Shown here piece by piece: positions 11,324-20,875 of a DNA stretch of 64,000 bases. This DNA comes from Rhodanobacter sp. (GTDB lineage Bacteria; Pseudomonadota; Gammaproteobacteria; Xanthomonadales; Rhodanobacteraceae), in the NCBI GenBank assembly GCA_024711345.1, contig JANJTA010000008.1:59470-123469 (forward strand), given 5' to 3'. Numbering within the stretch: the first letter of the stretch is position 1; every line of letters starts with the position of its first letter. The notes beneath the pieces were generated by a model. That model made no database searches and was not told the DNA's origin. It saw only the letters and a list, made by a program, of their open reading frames with translations. The position numbers and the translations under genes were made by a program.

Positions 11324-12664
11324 TTACGGCGAGCCGGCGGCAGCCTGGCTGTCCGCTTCACGCAGCTCGGGCACCAGGATGTCGACGTAGGCGTTGGAGC
11401 GCAGGTCGCGCAGGTAGTCGTCGTAGACCTGCTCGGACTTGCGCGTGCCGATGGCCTGGCGCGCCTGGTCGCGTTCGATCTGCACGGTCTGGTCGCTCTG
11501 GCGTTCGCCGAGCCGCTGCACGATGTGCCAGCCGGCGGCGCTCTGGAACGGCTGCGACACCTCGTTGTCCTTCAGCTGCGCCAGCTGCGCGGCGATCGCC
11601 TGGCCCCATGCCTGCGGCGGGAACCAGCCCATGTCGCCGCCGATGTTGGCGGTGGTGTCGTCCTTGGAGTTTTCCTTCGCCAGCTTGGCGAAGTCCTCGT
11701 GCTTGTCGACGATGCGGTGGTACAGGTCCTGCGCCTTCTGTTCGGCCTGGGCCGGGGTCAACAGCTCACTTGGCTTGATCAGGATCTGCCGCGCATGCAG
11801 CTCGGTGACCATCTTGCGGCTGCTCTGGCGCTGGTCGACCAGCTTGAGGATGTGGAAGCCGGTGGGACCGCGCAGCGCAGCGCTGACGTCGCCGGGCTTC
11901 ATCGCGGCGAGGGTGTCGGCGAACGCGGGCGGGATCTCGTCCAGCCGGCGCCAGCCTAGGTCGCCGCCGTCGAGCGCGTCGGGCGCGTCGGAGTAGCGGA
12001 TCGCGGCGGCGTTGAAATCCATGCCGCCCTTGATCGCGGCCAGCGCCTGCTCGGCCTTGGCCTGGCTGGCCTGGATCGCGGCGGCATCGGCGCCGCTGGG
12101 GATGCCGATCTGGATGTGCGCCAGGTGCACTTCGCCGGCCTTGTAGGTCGGGCTGCTGAGCAGGTTGTCGATTTCGCTGTCGGTGACCGAGACCGAATCC
12201 TGTACCACGCTCTGGTGCAGCCGCTGCACGGTGATCTGGTCGGCCAGCTGCTCGCGGAACGAGGCGAAGCTGGCGCCGCTGCGTTCCACCTCGGCACGCA
12301 GCTGCTCGGGACTGAGCTTGTTCTGTTCGGCCACGCTCTGCACGGCCTGGTCGACATCGGCATTGGAGATGCGGATGCCCTGGTCCTGCGCCTTCTGGAT
12401 CTGCAGGCGCATCAGCACCAGCCGGTTCAGCACCTGCTGCTGCAGCACGTTCAGCGGCGGCAGCTGCCCGGCACGACCGGCATACTGCTGCTGCACCGAA
12501 GCCACGGCCTCGTTCAGTTCGCTCTGCAGGATCACGTCGTCGTTGACCACTGCCACGATGCGGTCCAGCGGCTGGTCGGCCGGCGCGGCCGGCGCCAGCA
12601 GCTGCGCATGGGCGGGGAGCATGATCGCGAGCGCGAGCAGGAGGGATGCAAGGGTTTGCTTCAT
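11324..12664 (-). CDS. surA: Periplasmic chaperone and peptidyl-prolyl isomerase SurA
   Basis: SurA escorts unfolded outer-membrane proteins, including LptD encoded just upstream, to the BAM complex. The 446-residue product has a signal peptide (MKQTLASLLLALAIMLPAHA), a SurA N-terminal domain starting LDRIVAVVNDDVIL, and two parvulin domains at about 175-275 and 285-385. The second has the characteristic LHARQILIK strand. pdxA starts about 16 bases after its stop, so the two are co-transcribed. Confidence 0.98.
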   Translation of the reverse strand: MKQTLASLLLALAIMLPAHAQLLAPAAPADQPLDRIVAVVNDDVILQSELNEAVASVQQQYAGRAGQLPPLNVLQQQVLNRLVLMRLQIQKAQDQGIRISNADVDQAVQSVAEQNKLSPEQLRAEVERSGASFASFREQLADQITVQRLHQSVVQDSVSVTDSEIDNLLSSPTYKAGEVHLAHIQIGIPSGADAAAIQASQAKAEQALAAIKGGMDFNAAAIRYSDAPDALDGGDLGWRRLDEIPPAFADTLAAMKPGDVSAALRGPTGFHILKLVDQRQSSRKMVTELHARQILIKPSELLTPAQAEQKAQDLYHRIVDKHEDFAKLAKENSKDDTTANIGGDMGWFPPQAWGQAIAAQLAQLKDNEVSQPFQSAAGWHIVQRLGERQSDQTVQIERDQARQAIGTRKSEQVYDDYLRDLRSNAYVDILVPELREADSQAAAGSP

Positions 12665-12699
12665 CAGTGGAAAGCCTGATTTCGCCGGGGCGAATGCGT

Positions 12700-15081
12700 T
12701 TATTGATAGCCGAGAATATCACGGCGCAGCAGTGGGTCGATCTGGCCGCCGGTGGAACCCAGCCCCTTGAAAACCACCTCGAACATGACGGCGTTGTCGC
12801 GGTGGTTGATGTTGCCGCCGGTTGGCGCCGGGCCGAAGCCGTAGTAGCCCTGGTTCACGTAGCTGCGCCCGACCAGCCGCAGCGACACGCAGCAGCTGTC
12901 GTATTCCACGCCGGCCAGCGCATCGACGCTCTCGCGATCCTTCACCGAGTAGGTCCACGCGCCCACCAGCCGCCAACGTTCGGACACCGGGTAGACCACG
13001 GAGGCGTTGTATTGTTCCAGCAGGCCGCGGCGGTAGCGGTAGGAGAAATTGAGGATGCCGTCGGTGCGGATGCGCCGCTGCAGCTGCACCGCGGCCAGGT
13101 CGGTGAGGCGGGTGTTCGGGCTCCACTGGTAGGCGCTGTTCAGCCGCCAGCGCTCGCTGAGCTGCACGTCGAGCTGGGCCACGTAGGCCGAGCGCACCCA
13201 GTCGGTGCCGAGCACCTTCTGCGGAGCGAAATAGTGGATCTGGCCGATGCTGGCCGATACGCGCTCGACGCCGCCGTCGTCGAGCAGGCGGCTGGTCAGC
13301 GCCGCGGTGAGATTGTTCGCGTCCATCTGGCGGTCGGCGCCGGAGAACTGGTTGGTCGAGAACAGCTGCCAGTAGTCGAACGACATCACGTTGGTATCGA
13401 ACAGCGGCAGGTTGTTCTGGTTGCGGTACGGCACATACAGGTAGTACAGCCGCGGCTCCAGCGTCTGCGTGTAGCTGTCGCCGAACAGCGTGGTGGCGCG
13501 GTCGAACACCAGCCCGCTGTCGAGGCTGAGGATCGGCAGCGAGCGGCTTGGCGACTTCTGGTTGAACGGCGAGGTCGCGCCGCTGCCGAGGAGCCCGCCG
13601 TAGCCGTAGTCCTGGTAGTTGCTGTCCAACTGGTAGGCGGTGTAGCGGTAGGCCAGCCGCGGGCGCACGAACCAGGCCGAGCTGCCGAAATCGGCCGCCA
13701 GGTACGGGTAGATGTCCTCGCGCTGGCCTTCGACGAAGCCCGCCTTGCGGAACGCCACCGCCGAGCTGTCCACGCCGACTTCCAGCCAGCGCGACAGCGG
13801 CACGTCCAGGCTGAACCTCGCGTAGGGCAGCTGTCTGTACGGCAGGCCGCGGTCGGTGACGAACGGGTTCATGTTCTGGTAGATGGTGCCGCCGAAGGAA
13901 GCATTCCACCATTTCCCGCCGCCCATGATCGCGGCGTTGGAGCCGAGCGTATAGACGGCCGAATGGGACAGCGCGTCGCCGTAGTCGTACAGGTAGCTGC
14001 TGTCCGAGGCGTGGTTGTACGAACCGGTGAATTGCCAGCCTCGCCACAGCTGCGTGCCGTCGGCGAACTGCACCAGATAGCGCGAGTCGCCCTGGGTGTC
14101 GGCCAGGCCGTCGCTTTCGCCGTGGTCGTCCGGCACATATTCCACGTTGAGCTGGCCGCGGCTGCCCGGCGTCAGGTAGCGGAACTCGCCGGCCAGCATC
14201 GCCCCGCGCGCGCTGTAGTAGCGCGGGTCCAGCGTGGCGTCGTAGTTCGGCGCCAGGTTCAGGTAGTACGGCGTGCTGATCTCGTAGCCCGAGCGGCTGG
14301 TGTGGCCGACGGTGGGGTAGAGGAAGCCGCTCTTGCGGCGGTCGTCGACCGGGAAGCTGAAGTACGGCAGGTACAGGAACGGCACGTTGCCCAGGCGCAT
14401 GGTGGCGTTGCGTGCCACGCCGACGCCGGTTTCCTTGTTGATGGTGATGGACTTGGCGCGGAACTCCCACAGGTGGTGGCCGACGTCGCAGGTGGAGTAG
14501 GTGGCCTGCGAGTAGCGCGAGTGCTGCGCGTCCAGCATCTGGCCCTGGCTGGCGGTGCCGTTGCCGCGCGCGTCGAGCAGCTGGTAGCGCACGTCGTTGG
14601 CGATGCCGCGGCTGGCTTCGGTGTTGCCGCGCATGCTCGAGGCGGCCAGCAATTGGCCCGCCTCCTGGTAGCGCACGTTGCCGCGAGCGTCGTAGTCGGT
14701 GTTCTGGTCGTTGTAGTCGATGCGCTCGGCCTGCAGCTGCTGGTCGGCGCGTTGCAGTTTCACGGCGCCGGCGAGGTGGTAGACCGACTGGTTGGAGCTG
14801 TCCACGTGCTGCGCCTGCACCAGGGTGGGGCTGCTCTCGCGCAGGCTGGCGTCCACGCCCAGGCTGGGATCGTAGAACTCCAGCAGGGCGTTGGGGCGGC
14901 ACATGGCGTAGTTTAGCGGGCGCGGCGCGCAGTGGAAGGAGCCCAGCGGACAGGCCTGGGCGAGCGGAGCGGTGGGATTCGCGGGCGTGACCTGGGTGCT
15001 GCTGGCGTCGGCCTGGCTGCCGAACAGGGCAAGAGCGGCAGCGACCGCCAGCAGGCGGCGTGGGGGTAGCTTGGGCGTCAC
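12700..15081 (-). CDS. lptD: LPS-assembly protein LptD
   Basis: LptD is the outer-membrane beta-barrel that, with lipoprotein LptE, inserts LPS into the outer leaflet. The product has 793 residues and a GTG start. It shows a signal peptide (about 1-26), an OstA/LptA-like jellyroll domain (about 95-240) and a long C-terminal barrel (about 290-793). Cysteines that would form the essential disulfides are present near the N-terminus (CPLGSFHC) and in the barrel (YDSCCVSLRL). It is the first gene of the six-gene minus-strand operon, 35 bases before surA. Confidence 0.97.
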   Translation of the reverse strand: MTPKLPPRRLLAVAAALALFGSQADASSTQVTPANPTAPLAQACPLGSFHCAPRPLNYAMCRPNALLEFYDPSLGVDASLRESSPTLVQAQHVDSSNQSVYHLAGAVKLQRADQQLQAERIDYNDQNTDYDARGNVRYQEAGQLLAASSMRGNTEASRGIANDVRYQLLDARGNGTASQGQMLDAQHSRYSQATYSTCDVGHHLWEFRAKSITINKETGVGVARNATMRLGNVPFLYLPYFSFPVDDRRKSGFLYPTVGHTSRSGYEISTPYYLNLAPNYDATLDPRYYSARGAMLAGEFRYLTPGSRGQLNVEYVPDDHGESDGLADTQGDSRYLVQFADGTQLWRGWQFTGSYNHASDSSYLYDYGDALSHSAVYTLGSNAAIMGGGKWWNASFGGTIYQNMNPFVTDRGLPYRQLPYARFSLDVPLSRWLEVGVDSSAVAFRKAGFVEGQREDIYPYLAADFGSSAWFVRPRLAYRYTAYQLDSNYQDYGYGGLLGSGATSPFNQKSPSRSLPILSLDSGLVFDRATTLFGDSYTQTLEPRLYYLYVPYRNQNNLPLFDTNVMSFDYWQLFSTNQFSGADRQMDANNLTAALTSRLLDDGGVERVSASIGQIHYFAPQKVLGTDWVRSAYVAQLDVQLSERWRLNSAYQWSPNTRLTDLAAVQLQRRIRTDGILNFSYRYRRGLLEQYNASVVYPVSERWRLVGAWTYSVKDRESVDALAGVEYDSCCVSLRLVGRSYVNQGYYGFGPAPTGGNINHRDNAVMFEVVFKGLGSTGGQIDPLLRRDILGYQ

Positions 15082-15229
15082 GGGAAATCTGCCGGCTTCA
15101 AAGGCTCGTTAAGCTAACAGAAAGCCCTCCCGGACGGCAGGTGAAGCTGCATCGAGGCCTGCCAGGGATTCAGTCCGGGTGGGCGCCGGGAAGGGAATTC
15201 GGCAAAGGAAACACGGCGCATGCGACGGC

Positions 15230-16150
15230 CTAGCCAATGAGCGCGCCGACGTGCGCACCCACGCAGGCGGCCAGCGCGCCCAGGTCGTAGCCGCCTTCCA
15301 GGGTGGACACCATCCGGCCGTCCGCATGCGCATCGGCCAGCGCAGCCAGGCGTTCGGTGACCCACGCGTAGTCTTCGCTGCCCAGGCGGATGTCGGCCAG
15401 CGGGTCGTTGCGGTGGGCGTCGAAGCCGGCCGAGACCAGCACCAGCTGCGGCTTGAACGCCTGCAGCCGCGGCAGCAGCACGCCGTCCCACAGCTCGCGG
15501 AACTCGTGCGAGCCGGCGCCGGGCGACAATGTGCCGTTGACGATGTTGCCCACGCCGCGTTCGTCCTCGCGGCCGCTGTCCGGATACAGCGGCGACTGGT
15601 GGCTGGAGGCGAACAGCACGCGCGGCTCGCGCTCGAAGATGTCCTGGGTGCCATTGCCGTGGTGCACGTCGAAGTCGGCGATGGCCACCCGCTTGAGCCC
15701 ATGCGCGGCCAGCGCGTGGGCCGCGCCCACCGCCACGTTGTTGAACAGGCAAAAGCCCATCGCCTGCTCGCGCGTGGCGTGGTGGCCGGGTGGCCGTACC
15801 GCGCAGAAGGCGCGCCGCGTCGCGCCGCCGAGCACCGCATCGACCGCCGCCACCATCGCGCCGGCGGCCCGCAGCGCCGCCTCGGTCGAGCCAGGCCCCA
15901 TCACGGTGTCGGGGTCCAGCGCGAGCATCTCGCCCGCCGGCGCACCGAGCAGGACTTCACGGATGTGCGCCGCGCCGTGCACGCGCTGCAGTTGCTCCAG
16001 GGTGGCCGACGGCGCCTCGATGCGGTCCAGCGCGGCGAAGCGGTCGTGGTCGAGCGCCTGCAGCACCGCGCGCAGGCGCGACGGCCGCTCGACGTGCCCC
16101 GGGCCGGGGTCGTGCTGCAGGCAGGCAGGATGGGTGTACAGCCGCAGCAT
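15230..16150 (-). CDS. Histone deacetylase family protein (class II-like deacetylase)
   Basis: A 306-residue zinc-dependent amidohydrolase of the HDAC/acetoin-utilisation superfamily. The catalytic signature is complete: RPPGHHA near residue 120, the zinc-binding DFDVHHGNGTQDIF near 160, SAGFDAH near 245 and LEGGYDL near 287. Bacterial members deacetylate acetyl-polyamines or acetyl-lysine, and the substrate cannot be decided from sequence. It lies ten bases after the adenosyltransferase gene on the same strand and may be co-transcribed with it, although no functional link is obvious. Confidence 0.93.
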   Translation of the reverse strand: MLRLYTHPACLQHDPGPGHVERPSRLRAVLQALDHDRFAALDRIEAPSATLEQLQRVHGAAHIREVLLGAPAGEMLALDPDTVMGPGSTEAALRAAGAMVAAVDAVLGGATRRAFCAVRPPGHHATREQAMGFCLFNNVAVGAAHALAAHGLKRVAIADFDVHHGNGTQDIFEREPRVLFASSHQSPLYPDSGREDERGVGNIVNGTLSPGAGSHEFRELWDGVLLPRLQAFKPQLVLVSAGFDAHRNDPLADIRLGSEDYAWVTERLAALADAHADGRMVSTLEGGYDLGALAACVGAHVGALIG

Positions 16151-16160
16151 CGCGGCGGAT

Positions 16161-16730
16161 CTAGGTCGCGGAGGGCTTGCGGCGACGCTCGTGCTGCCAC
16201 AGCACTTCGCCGTGGCCGCTGGCGCGGGCCAGCACGCGCGAGATCACGAACAGCAGGTCGGACAACCGGTTCAGATAGCGCTGCGGCTGGTTGCGGATGT
16301 CCTCCACCCGCGACAGCGCCACCACCGCGCGCTCGGCGCGCCGGCACACGGTGCGTGCCAGGTGGCCGCAGGCGGCCGCCATGCCGCCGCCGGGCAGGAT
16401 GAATTCCTTCAGCGGCGGCAGCGGCTCGTTGAGCGTGTCCAGGATGCGTTCCAGCCGCTCGATGTCGCTGTCCTCGACCATCGCCATGCCCGGAATGCAC
16501 AGCTCGCCGCCGAGGTCGAACAGGTCGTGCTGCACCTGGGTCAGCGCCTCGCGCACCTCGTCATCGACGTCGTCGGCGGCCAGCAGCATGCCGATCGTGC
16601 TGTTGAGTTCGTCCACCGTGCCGTAGGCCTCGACCCGCGGCGAGTCCTTGCCCACGCGCGAGCCGTCGCCGAGACCGGTCGAACCGTCGTCGCCGGTGCG
16701 GGTGTAGATCCGCGAGAGGCGGTTGCCCAC
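16161..16730 (-). CDS. PduO-type cob(I)alamin adenosyltransferase
   Basis: Transfers the adenosyl group of ATP to cob(I)alamin, giving coenzyme B12. The 189-residue product shows the PduO-family N-terminal ATP site (RIYTRTGDDGSTGLGDG) and VEAYGTVDELNS, then the helix-bundle motif RYLNRLSDLLFVISR. The GTG at 16730 begins one base after the stop of the upstream membrane protein, so translation is probably coupled. No corrin-ring synthesis genes are in the window, which fits salvage of imported cobalamin. Confidence 0.93.
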   Translation of the reverse strand: MGNRLSRIYTRTGDDGSTGLGDGSRVGKDSPRVEAYGTVDELNSTIGMLLAADDVDDEVREALTQVQHDLFDLGGELCIPGMAMVEDSDIERLERILDTLNEPLPPLKEFILPGGGMAAACGHLARTVCRRAERAVVALSRVEDIRNQPQRYLNRLSDLLFVISRVLARASGHGEVLWQHERRRKPSAT

Positions 16731-16731
16731 G

Positions 16732-17331
16732 TCAGTGCCGGGCGTGGCTGCCGCGCGGCGCGGCGTGCGCCAGCTGGGTCGCCAGCACGTGCAGCACCGC
16801 GCCCAGCGCCACGTAAACGGCCGTGCCGGCGAGGAACGGCAGGTACCAGTCGCCGAGGTTGCCGAGCCACGCGCCGAAGCTGCGCGGCGCCGGCACGCTG
16901 GCGCTGATCCAGTAGAAGCTGCCGTTGGAGACCAGGTAGCACACGCCCTCGGCCACCAGCAACGCACCGGCTGCGAGGGCCAGCGTGCGCAGGCCCAGGC
17001 CCTGCTGGCGCTGCGCCAGCCAGCTGCCGCCCAGCCACAGCGCACCGTAGGACGGCGCCAGGAACCAGTACGCCGGCGACACGCAGTAGTGGCTCCAGAA
17101 GTCGACGCCCTGGCCGCTGATCACCAGGTAATCCACCAGCACCGCCTCGGCCATCAGCAGCGGGAAGGCCCAGCGGCCCTGGCCGCGCAGCCAGAAGCCG
17201 GCGAGGAAGAACACGCCCCACGAGGCGTCCCACAACGCGTGGTGCAGCAGCGAGGGATGGAAGCGGGTGACGCCCATCACCAGGGCCAGGCCCAGGAAGA
17301 TGGCCAGGCGTCGGGTCGTTGAGGTTGCCAT
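16732..17331 (-). CDS. Integral membrane protein, probable BtuM-type cobalamin transporter
   Basis: A 199-residue protein with about six membrane segments and few loops. BtuM proteins are small ECF S-component-like cobalamin transporters of Gram-negative bacteria, in which one cysteine near position 80 coordinates the cobalt. Here a single Cys at position 83 lies in the motif SHYCVSPAYW, and the next gene is a cobalamin adenosyltransferase, the usual partner. Size, topology, cysteine position and neighbour all fit. The name still rests on pattern and context, not an alignment. I see no recognisable B12 riboswitch in the 100-base upstream gap. Confidence 0.62.
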   Translation of the reverse strand: MATSTTRRLAIFLGLALVMGVTRFHPSLLHHALWDASWGVFFLAGFWLRGQGRWAFPLLMAEAVLVDYLVISGQGVDFWSHYCVSPAYWFLAPSYGALWLGGSWLAQRQQGLGLRTLALAAGALLVAEGVCYLVSNGSFYWISASVPAPRSFGAWLGNLGDWYLPFLAGTAVYVALGAVLHVLATQLAHAAPRGSHARH

Positions 17332-17431
17332 GCGGGACTCCGTGCAGCTCGGCGGGATACAGGTCTGCCAGTTTAGCCCAATGCGACCGGCCCGATGTGT
17401 CGGCGTCGCGCCGGCGCGTATCATCCGTCGC

Positions 17432-18655
17432 ATGAACCCTTCCGCATCCCCTGCAGGCGGCAGCGTGCTGGTCATCGGCGGCGGCCTGGTCGGCGCCAGC
17501 CTGGCGATCGCGCTGGACGCCGCCGGCATCGCCGCCACCCTGGTCGAGGCCGCCGCGCCGCGCACCGATGCCCAGCCCAGCTACGACGAACGCAACCTGG
17601 CGCTGGCCCGTGCCACCGTCAACGGGCTGGAGGCGATCGGCGTGTGGCGCCACGCCGCCCCCCATGCCACGCCGATCCGCCACATCCACGTCAGCCGCGC
17701 CGGCGAGTTCGGCAGCGCACGCCTCGACGCGGACAGGCACGGCGTCGACGCGCTGGGCTGGACCTTGCCGGCGCGCGAACTCGGCGCGGCGCTGCTGCGC
17801 CGGCTCGACGAATGCACCCGGCTGACCCGGCTGGCGCCGGCGAAACTGGCCTCGCTGCAGCCGTGGTCCGGCGGCTGGCGCGCCCAGGTCGAAAGCGCCG
17901 ACGGCACGCGCAGCCTCGACACGCCCTTGCTGGTCGGCGCCGACGGCACGCAGTCGTTCGTGCGCGCGCAACTGGGTATCGACGCGGAAAGGCATGACTA
18001 CCGGCAGACCCTGTTCGTGTGCACGGTGACGCCCGAACGCGAGCACGCGCACCGGGCGTGGGAGCGTTTCTCCGATGAAGGGCCGGTCGCCCTGCTCCCG
18101 CTGGCCGAGCGCCGCTGCGGCCTGGTGCTCACGGTGACGGGCGCCGAGGCCGACACGGTCGCCGCGCTGGACGACGCCGGTTTCATCGCCCTGGCGCAGC
18201 GCCGTTTCGGCTGGCGGCTGGGCCGGCTGAGTCGCCCGGGCAAGCGGCACCCGTATGCGATCCAGCGGGTCGCGGCCACCCGCTTGACCGCGCCGCACGC
18301 GGTGCTGGTGGGCAACGCCGCGCAGACCGTGCACCCGATCGGCGCACAGGGTTTCAACCTTGGCCTGCGCGATGCGCTGACCCTGGCCGAGCTGGTCGCC
18401 GCCGCGCCCGATCCGGGCGCAGCCGATCTGCTGGCGCGCTACGCCGCGCGGCGCGCGCCGGACCGCGAGGGCACCATGGCGATGAGCCACGGCCTGGTGC
18501 AGCTGGCCTGCCTGCCGCAACCGCTGCTGGCGCCGCTGCGCTCGCTGGCCTTGCTCGCCTGCGACCGGCTGCCGCCGCTGCAACGCGCGCTGGCGCAACG
18601 CGGCATGGGTTTTCGCGGCGAGCCGCCGCTGGCGGTGCTGGAGCGCCTGCCATGA
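17432..18655 (+). CDS. ubiH: 2-octaprenyl-6-methoxyphenol hydroxylase UbiH
   Basis: An FAD-dependent monooxygenase of aerobic ubiquinone synthesis. The 407-residue product has the Rossmann motif GGGLVGASLAIAL (about residue 15), a GADGTQS motif (about 170), and the late FAD motif as GNAAQTVHPIGAQGFNLGLRD (about 291). The GN in place of GD in that last motif is characteristic of UbiH proper and separates it from the next gene. Start ATG 17432 lies 100 bases from the divergent btuM-like gene. Its stop overlaps the next start by four bases. Confidence 0.92.
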   Translation: MNPSASPAGGSVLVIGGGLVGASLAIALDAAGIAATLVEAAAPRTDAQPSYDERNLALARATVNGLEAIGVWRHAAPHATPIRHIHVSRAGEFGSARLDADRHGVDALGWTLPARELGAALLRRLDECTRLTRLAPAKLASLQPWSGGWRAQVESADGTRSLDTPLLVGADGTQSFVRAQLGIDAERHDYRQTLFVCTVTPEREHAHRAWERFSDEGPVALLPLAERRCGLVLTVTGAEADTVAALDDAGFIALAQRRFGWRLGRLSRPGKRHPYAIQRVAATRLTAPHAVLVGNAAQTVHPIGAQGFNLGLRDALTLAELVAAAPDPGAADLLARYAARRAPDREGTMAMSHGLVQLACLPQPLLAPLRSLALLACDRLPPLQRALAQRGMGFRGEPPLAVLERLP

Positions 18656-19863
18656 ACACACCGCTGCAGGACATGCCCTCCCGCCGCCGCCCGCCCGCGC
18701 TGGACGTGGCCGTGGTCGGCGGCGGCATGGTCGGTGCTGCGGCGGCGCTGACCTTGGCGCGCGCGGGTTTCGCCACCGCGCTGCTGGAGGCACGCGCGCC
18801 GGCGCCATGGGACGCGCAGGCCGAGGTGGATCTGCGCGTGGTCGGGCTGGCGCCGTCGTCGGTGATGCTGCTGGACGAATTGGGCGTCTGGACGTCCATT
18901 CGTGCAGCCCGCGCCGGACCGTACACGCACATGCATGTGTGGGACGCCGCAAGCGGCGCGGCGATCGACTTCGACGCCGCCAGCGAGGGACGCGACCGAC
19001 TCGGCTACATCGTCGAAAACAGCCTGGTGCAGTGGACGCTGTGGCAGGCGCTGCCGGCAGCCGGCGTGCACGTGCTGTGTCCCGCCGAGGTGAAGGCGTT
19101 CGAGGCGCGCGAGGATCGCATCCAATTGGAGCTGGCCGGCGGCGAGACGCTGGCTGCCAGCCTGCTGGTGGCCGCCGACGGCGCCGCCTCGCCGCTGCGC
19201 GCGCTGGCCGGCATCGGCACGCGCGGGCGCGACTACGCGCAGCGCGCGGTGGTGGCGCATGTCGTTACCGAACGCCCGCACGCAGACACCGCATGGCAGC
19301 GCTTCCTGCCGGGCGGCCCGCTGGCGCTGCTGCCGCTGGCCGACGGGCGCAGCTCGATCGTGTGGTCGCTGCCCGAGGCCGAGGCGCAGCGCGTGCTGGC
19401 ACTGGGCGAGCGCGCCTTCCTCGACGAGCTGGGCGTGGCCAGCGACTTCCGCCTGGGGCGCATCCTCTCCAGCACGCCGCGCGCGGCGTTCCCATTGAAG
19501 CTGCAGCTGGCAGAACGCTACCAGGCCGAGCGTTTCGTGCTGCTGGGCGATGCCGCGCATGCGGTGCATCCGCTGGCCGGGCAGGGCGTCAACCTGGGCC
19601 TGCGCGACGTGGCCGAGTTGCGCGACACGCTGCTCGACGCCCGCGCGGCTGGCCGCGACATCGGCGCCGCGCACGTACTGCGTCGCTACGCGCGCCGCCG
19701 GCGCAGCGCCGACACGCTCGACGCGCTGGGCTTCGACGCGCTGGCGCGCATTTATGCGTGGCAGGCGCCGCCGCTGGTGGCCGCGCGCGCCGTCGGGGTG
19801 CGTCTGCTCGATCACCTCGCGCCTTTGAAACGGCGGCTTTCGGAACACGCTGCAGGACTCTGA
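18652..19863 (+). CDS. UbiH/UbiF/VisC-family FAD monooxygenase (UbiI- or UbiF-like)
   Basis: A second ubiquinone-biosynthesis-type hydroxylase, 403 residues, translationally coupled to ubiH by ATGA overlap. It has GGGMVGAAAALTLARAG (about residue 24), AADGAAS (about 176) and GDAAHAVHPLAGQGVNLGLRD (about 298). The GD form matches UbiI/UbiF rather than UbiH. Which ring carbon (C5 or C6) it hydroxylates cannot be told from sequence. Pairing with ubiH is common in Xanthomonadales. Confidence 0.88.
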   Translation: MNTPLQDMPSRRRPPALDVAVVGGGMVGAAAALTLARAGFATALLEARAPAPWDAQAEVDLRVVGLAPSSVMLLDELGVWTSIRAARAGPYTHMHVWDAASGAAIDFDAASEGRDRLGYIVENSLVQWTLWQALPAAGVHVLCPAEVKAFEAREDRIQLELAGGETLAASLLVAADGAASPLRALAGIGTRGRDYAQRAVVAHVVTERPHADTAWQRFLPGGPLALLPLADGRSSIVWSLPEAEAQRVLALGERAFLDELGVASDFRLGRILSSTPRAAFPLKLQLAERYQAERFVLLGDAAHAVHPLAGQGVNLGLRDVAELRDTLLDARAAGRDIGAAHVLRRYARRRRSADTLDALGFDALARIYAWQAPPLVAARAVGVRLLDHLAPLKRRLSEHAAGL

Positions 19864-19926
19864 AGATTTGTTCCTTCCCCTTCTTGGGGGGACGGGACCG
19901 TCAACAACGTTACCGGAGGATCGACC

Positions 19927-20721
19927 ATGCGCATCGCCCGACTTTGTTGTCTGCTGTTGCTTGCCGGTTCAAGCCTTGCCGTCCAGGCGAAGATGGTGCA
20001 TCGCCCGGTCGAATGGAGCCAGGACGGCACCCGTTTCCACAGCGTGCTGGTCTACGACGACGCCTCGAGCGCGAAGCGCCCGGGCCTGGTGATGGTGCCG
20101 AACTGGTACGGCATCAACGACGCCGCCGTGAAGAAGGCCGAGGCGATCGCCGGCAAGGACTACGTGATCCTGCTGACCGACATGTACGGCGCCGATGTGC
20201 GCCCGCAGCCGGGCCATGCCGATCAGGCGCAGGCGGCGGTGAAGCCGCTGTACGGTAACCGCGCGCTGATGCGCAAGCGGATCAACGCGGCGCTGGCGCA
20301 GCTGAAGGCGCAGGCCGCGAACGCGCCGCTCGATGCATCGAAACTGGCGGCGATCGGTTTCTGCTTCGGCGGCTCGGCCGTGCTCGACCTGGCTCGCAGC
20401 GGCGCCGACGTGGCCGCGGTGGTGTCGTTCCACGGCGGCCTCGACACCGACGACCCGGCACTGGCGAAACACATCAAGGCGCGCGTGCTGGCGATGAACG
20501 GCGCCGACGACCAGGGCACCATGCCGGACGCGGACAAGTTCATGGACGAGATGCGCCAGAGTCCGGTCGACTGGCAGTTCGTGGTGCTCGGCCATGCGGT
20601 GCACTGCTTCACCGAAGTCGACGAACACTCGCCCGGCTGCCGCTACGACGAACGCGCCGCCACCCGCAGCTACCGCCTGATGCACGACTGGCTGCGCGCG
20701 GCTTTCGCGGGCACACCGTAG
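19927..20721 (+). CDS. Exported dienelactone hydrolase family protein
   Basis: An alpha/beta hydrolase of the dienelactone hydrolase family, 264 residues. It has an N-terminal signal peptide (about 1-21, cleavage after AVQA), so it probably acts in the periplasm. The nucleophile elbow is GFCFGGS at about 140, giving a cysteine nucleophile as in true dienelactone hydrolases, with a histidine near 220 (GHAVHCF). The ribosome site GGAGG stands 8 bases before ATG 19927. The substrate is unknown; most exported homologues are uncharacterised. Confidence 0.88.
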   Translation: MRIARLCCLLLLAGSSLAVQAKMVHRPVEWSQDGTRFHSVLVYDDASSAKRPGLVMVPNWYGINDAAVKKAEAIAGKDYVILLTDMYGADVRPQPGHADQAQAAVKPLYGNRALMRKRINAALAQLKAQAANAPLDASKLAAIGFCFGGSAVLDLARSGADVAAVVSFHGGLDTDDPALAKHIKARVLAMNGADDQGTMPDADKFMDEMRQSPVDWQFVVLGHAVHCFTEVDEHSPGCRYDERAATRSYRLMHDWLRAAFAGTP

Positions 20722-20779
20722 GTTTTGAAGGGGGCGTCTTCGTGGCTGATTTCGGTGATTGATGTTTTTGAGCTCAAGA

Positions 20780-20818
20780 GCAGAGCGGTCGATCGCCTAC
20801 GGCGCCCGACCGCTCTGC
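20780..20818. terminator. Long inverted repeat between convergent genes
   Basis: GCAGAGCGGTCG (20780-20791) and CGACCGCTCTGC (20807-20818) are perfect 12-bp arms around a 15-base loop. There is no strong T run, so it may be a factor-assisted terminator or a dispersed palindrome. It lies between the converging hydrolase and GTPase genes. Confidence 0.55.
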
Positions 20819-20875
20819 ACCTGATCCCGGCTTGGAAGTGCCGCGCGCCGTGCCCGTCACCTGAAGCGAAGCGTT

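Noticed and set aside
12646..14916. Plus-strand open frame of 756 codons opposite lptD
   Set aside because: It is antisense to a clear LptD gene and rich in His, Ala, Gly and Val, as expected for the reverse of GC-rich coding DNA.
17332..17431. Cobalamin riboswitch ahead of the BtuM-like gene
   Set aside because: The gap is only 100 bases and I could not find the B12 box or the surrounding stems.
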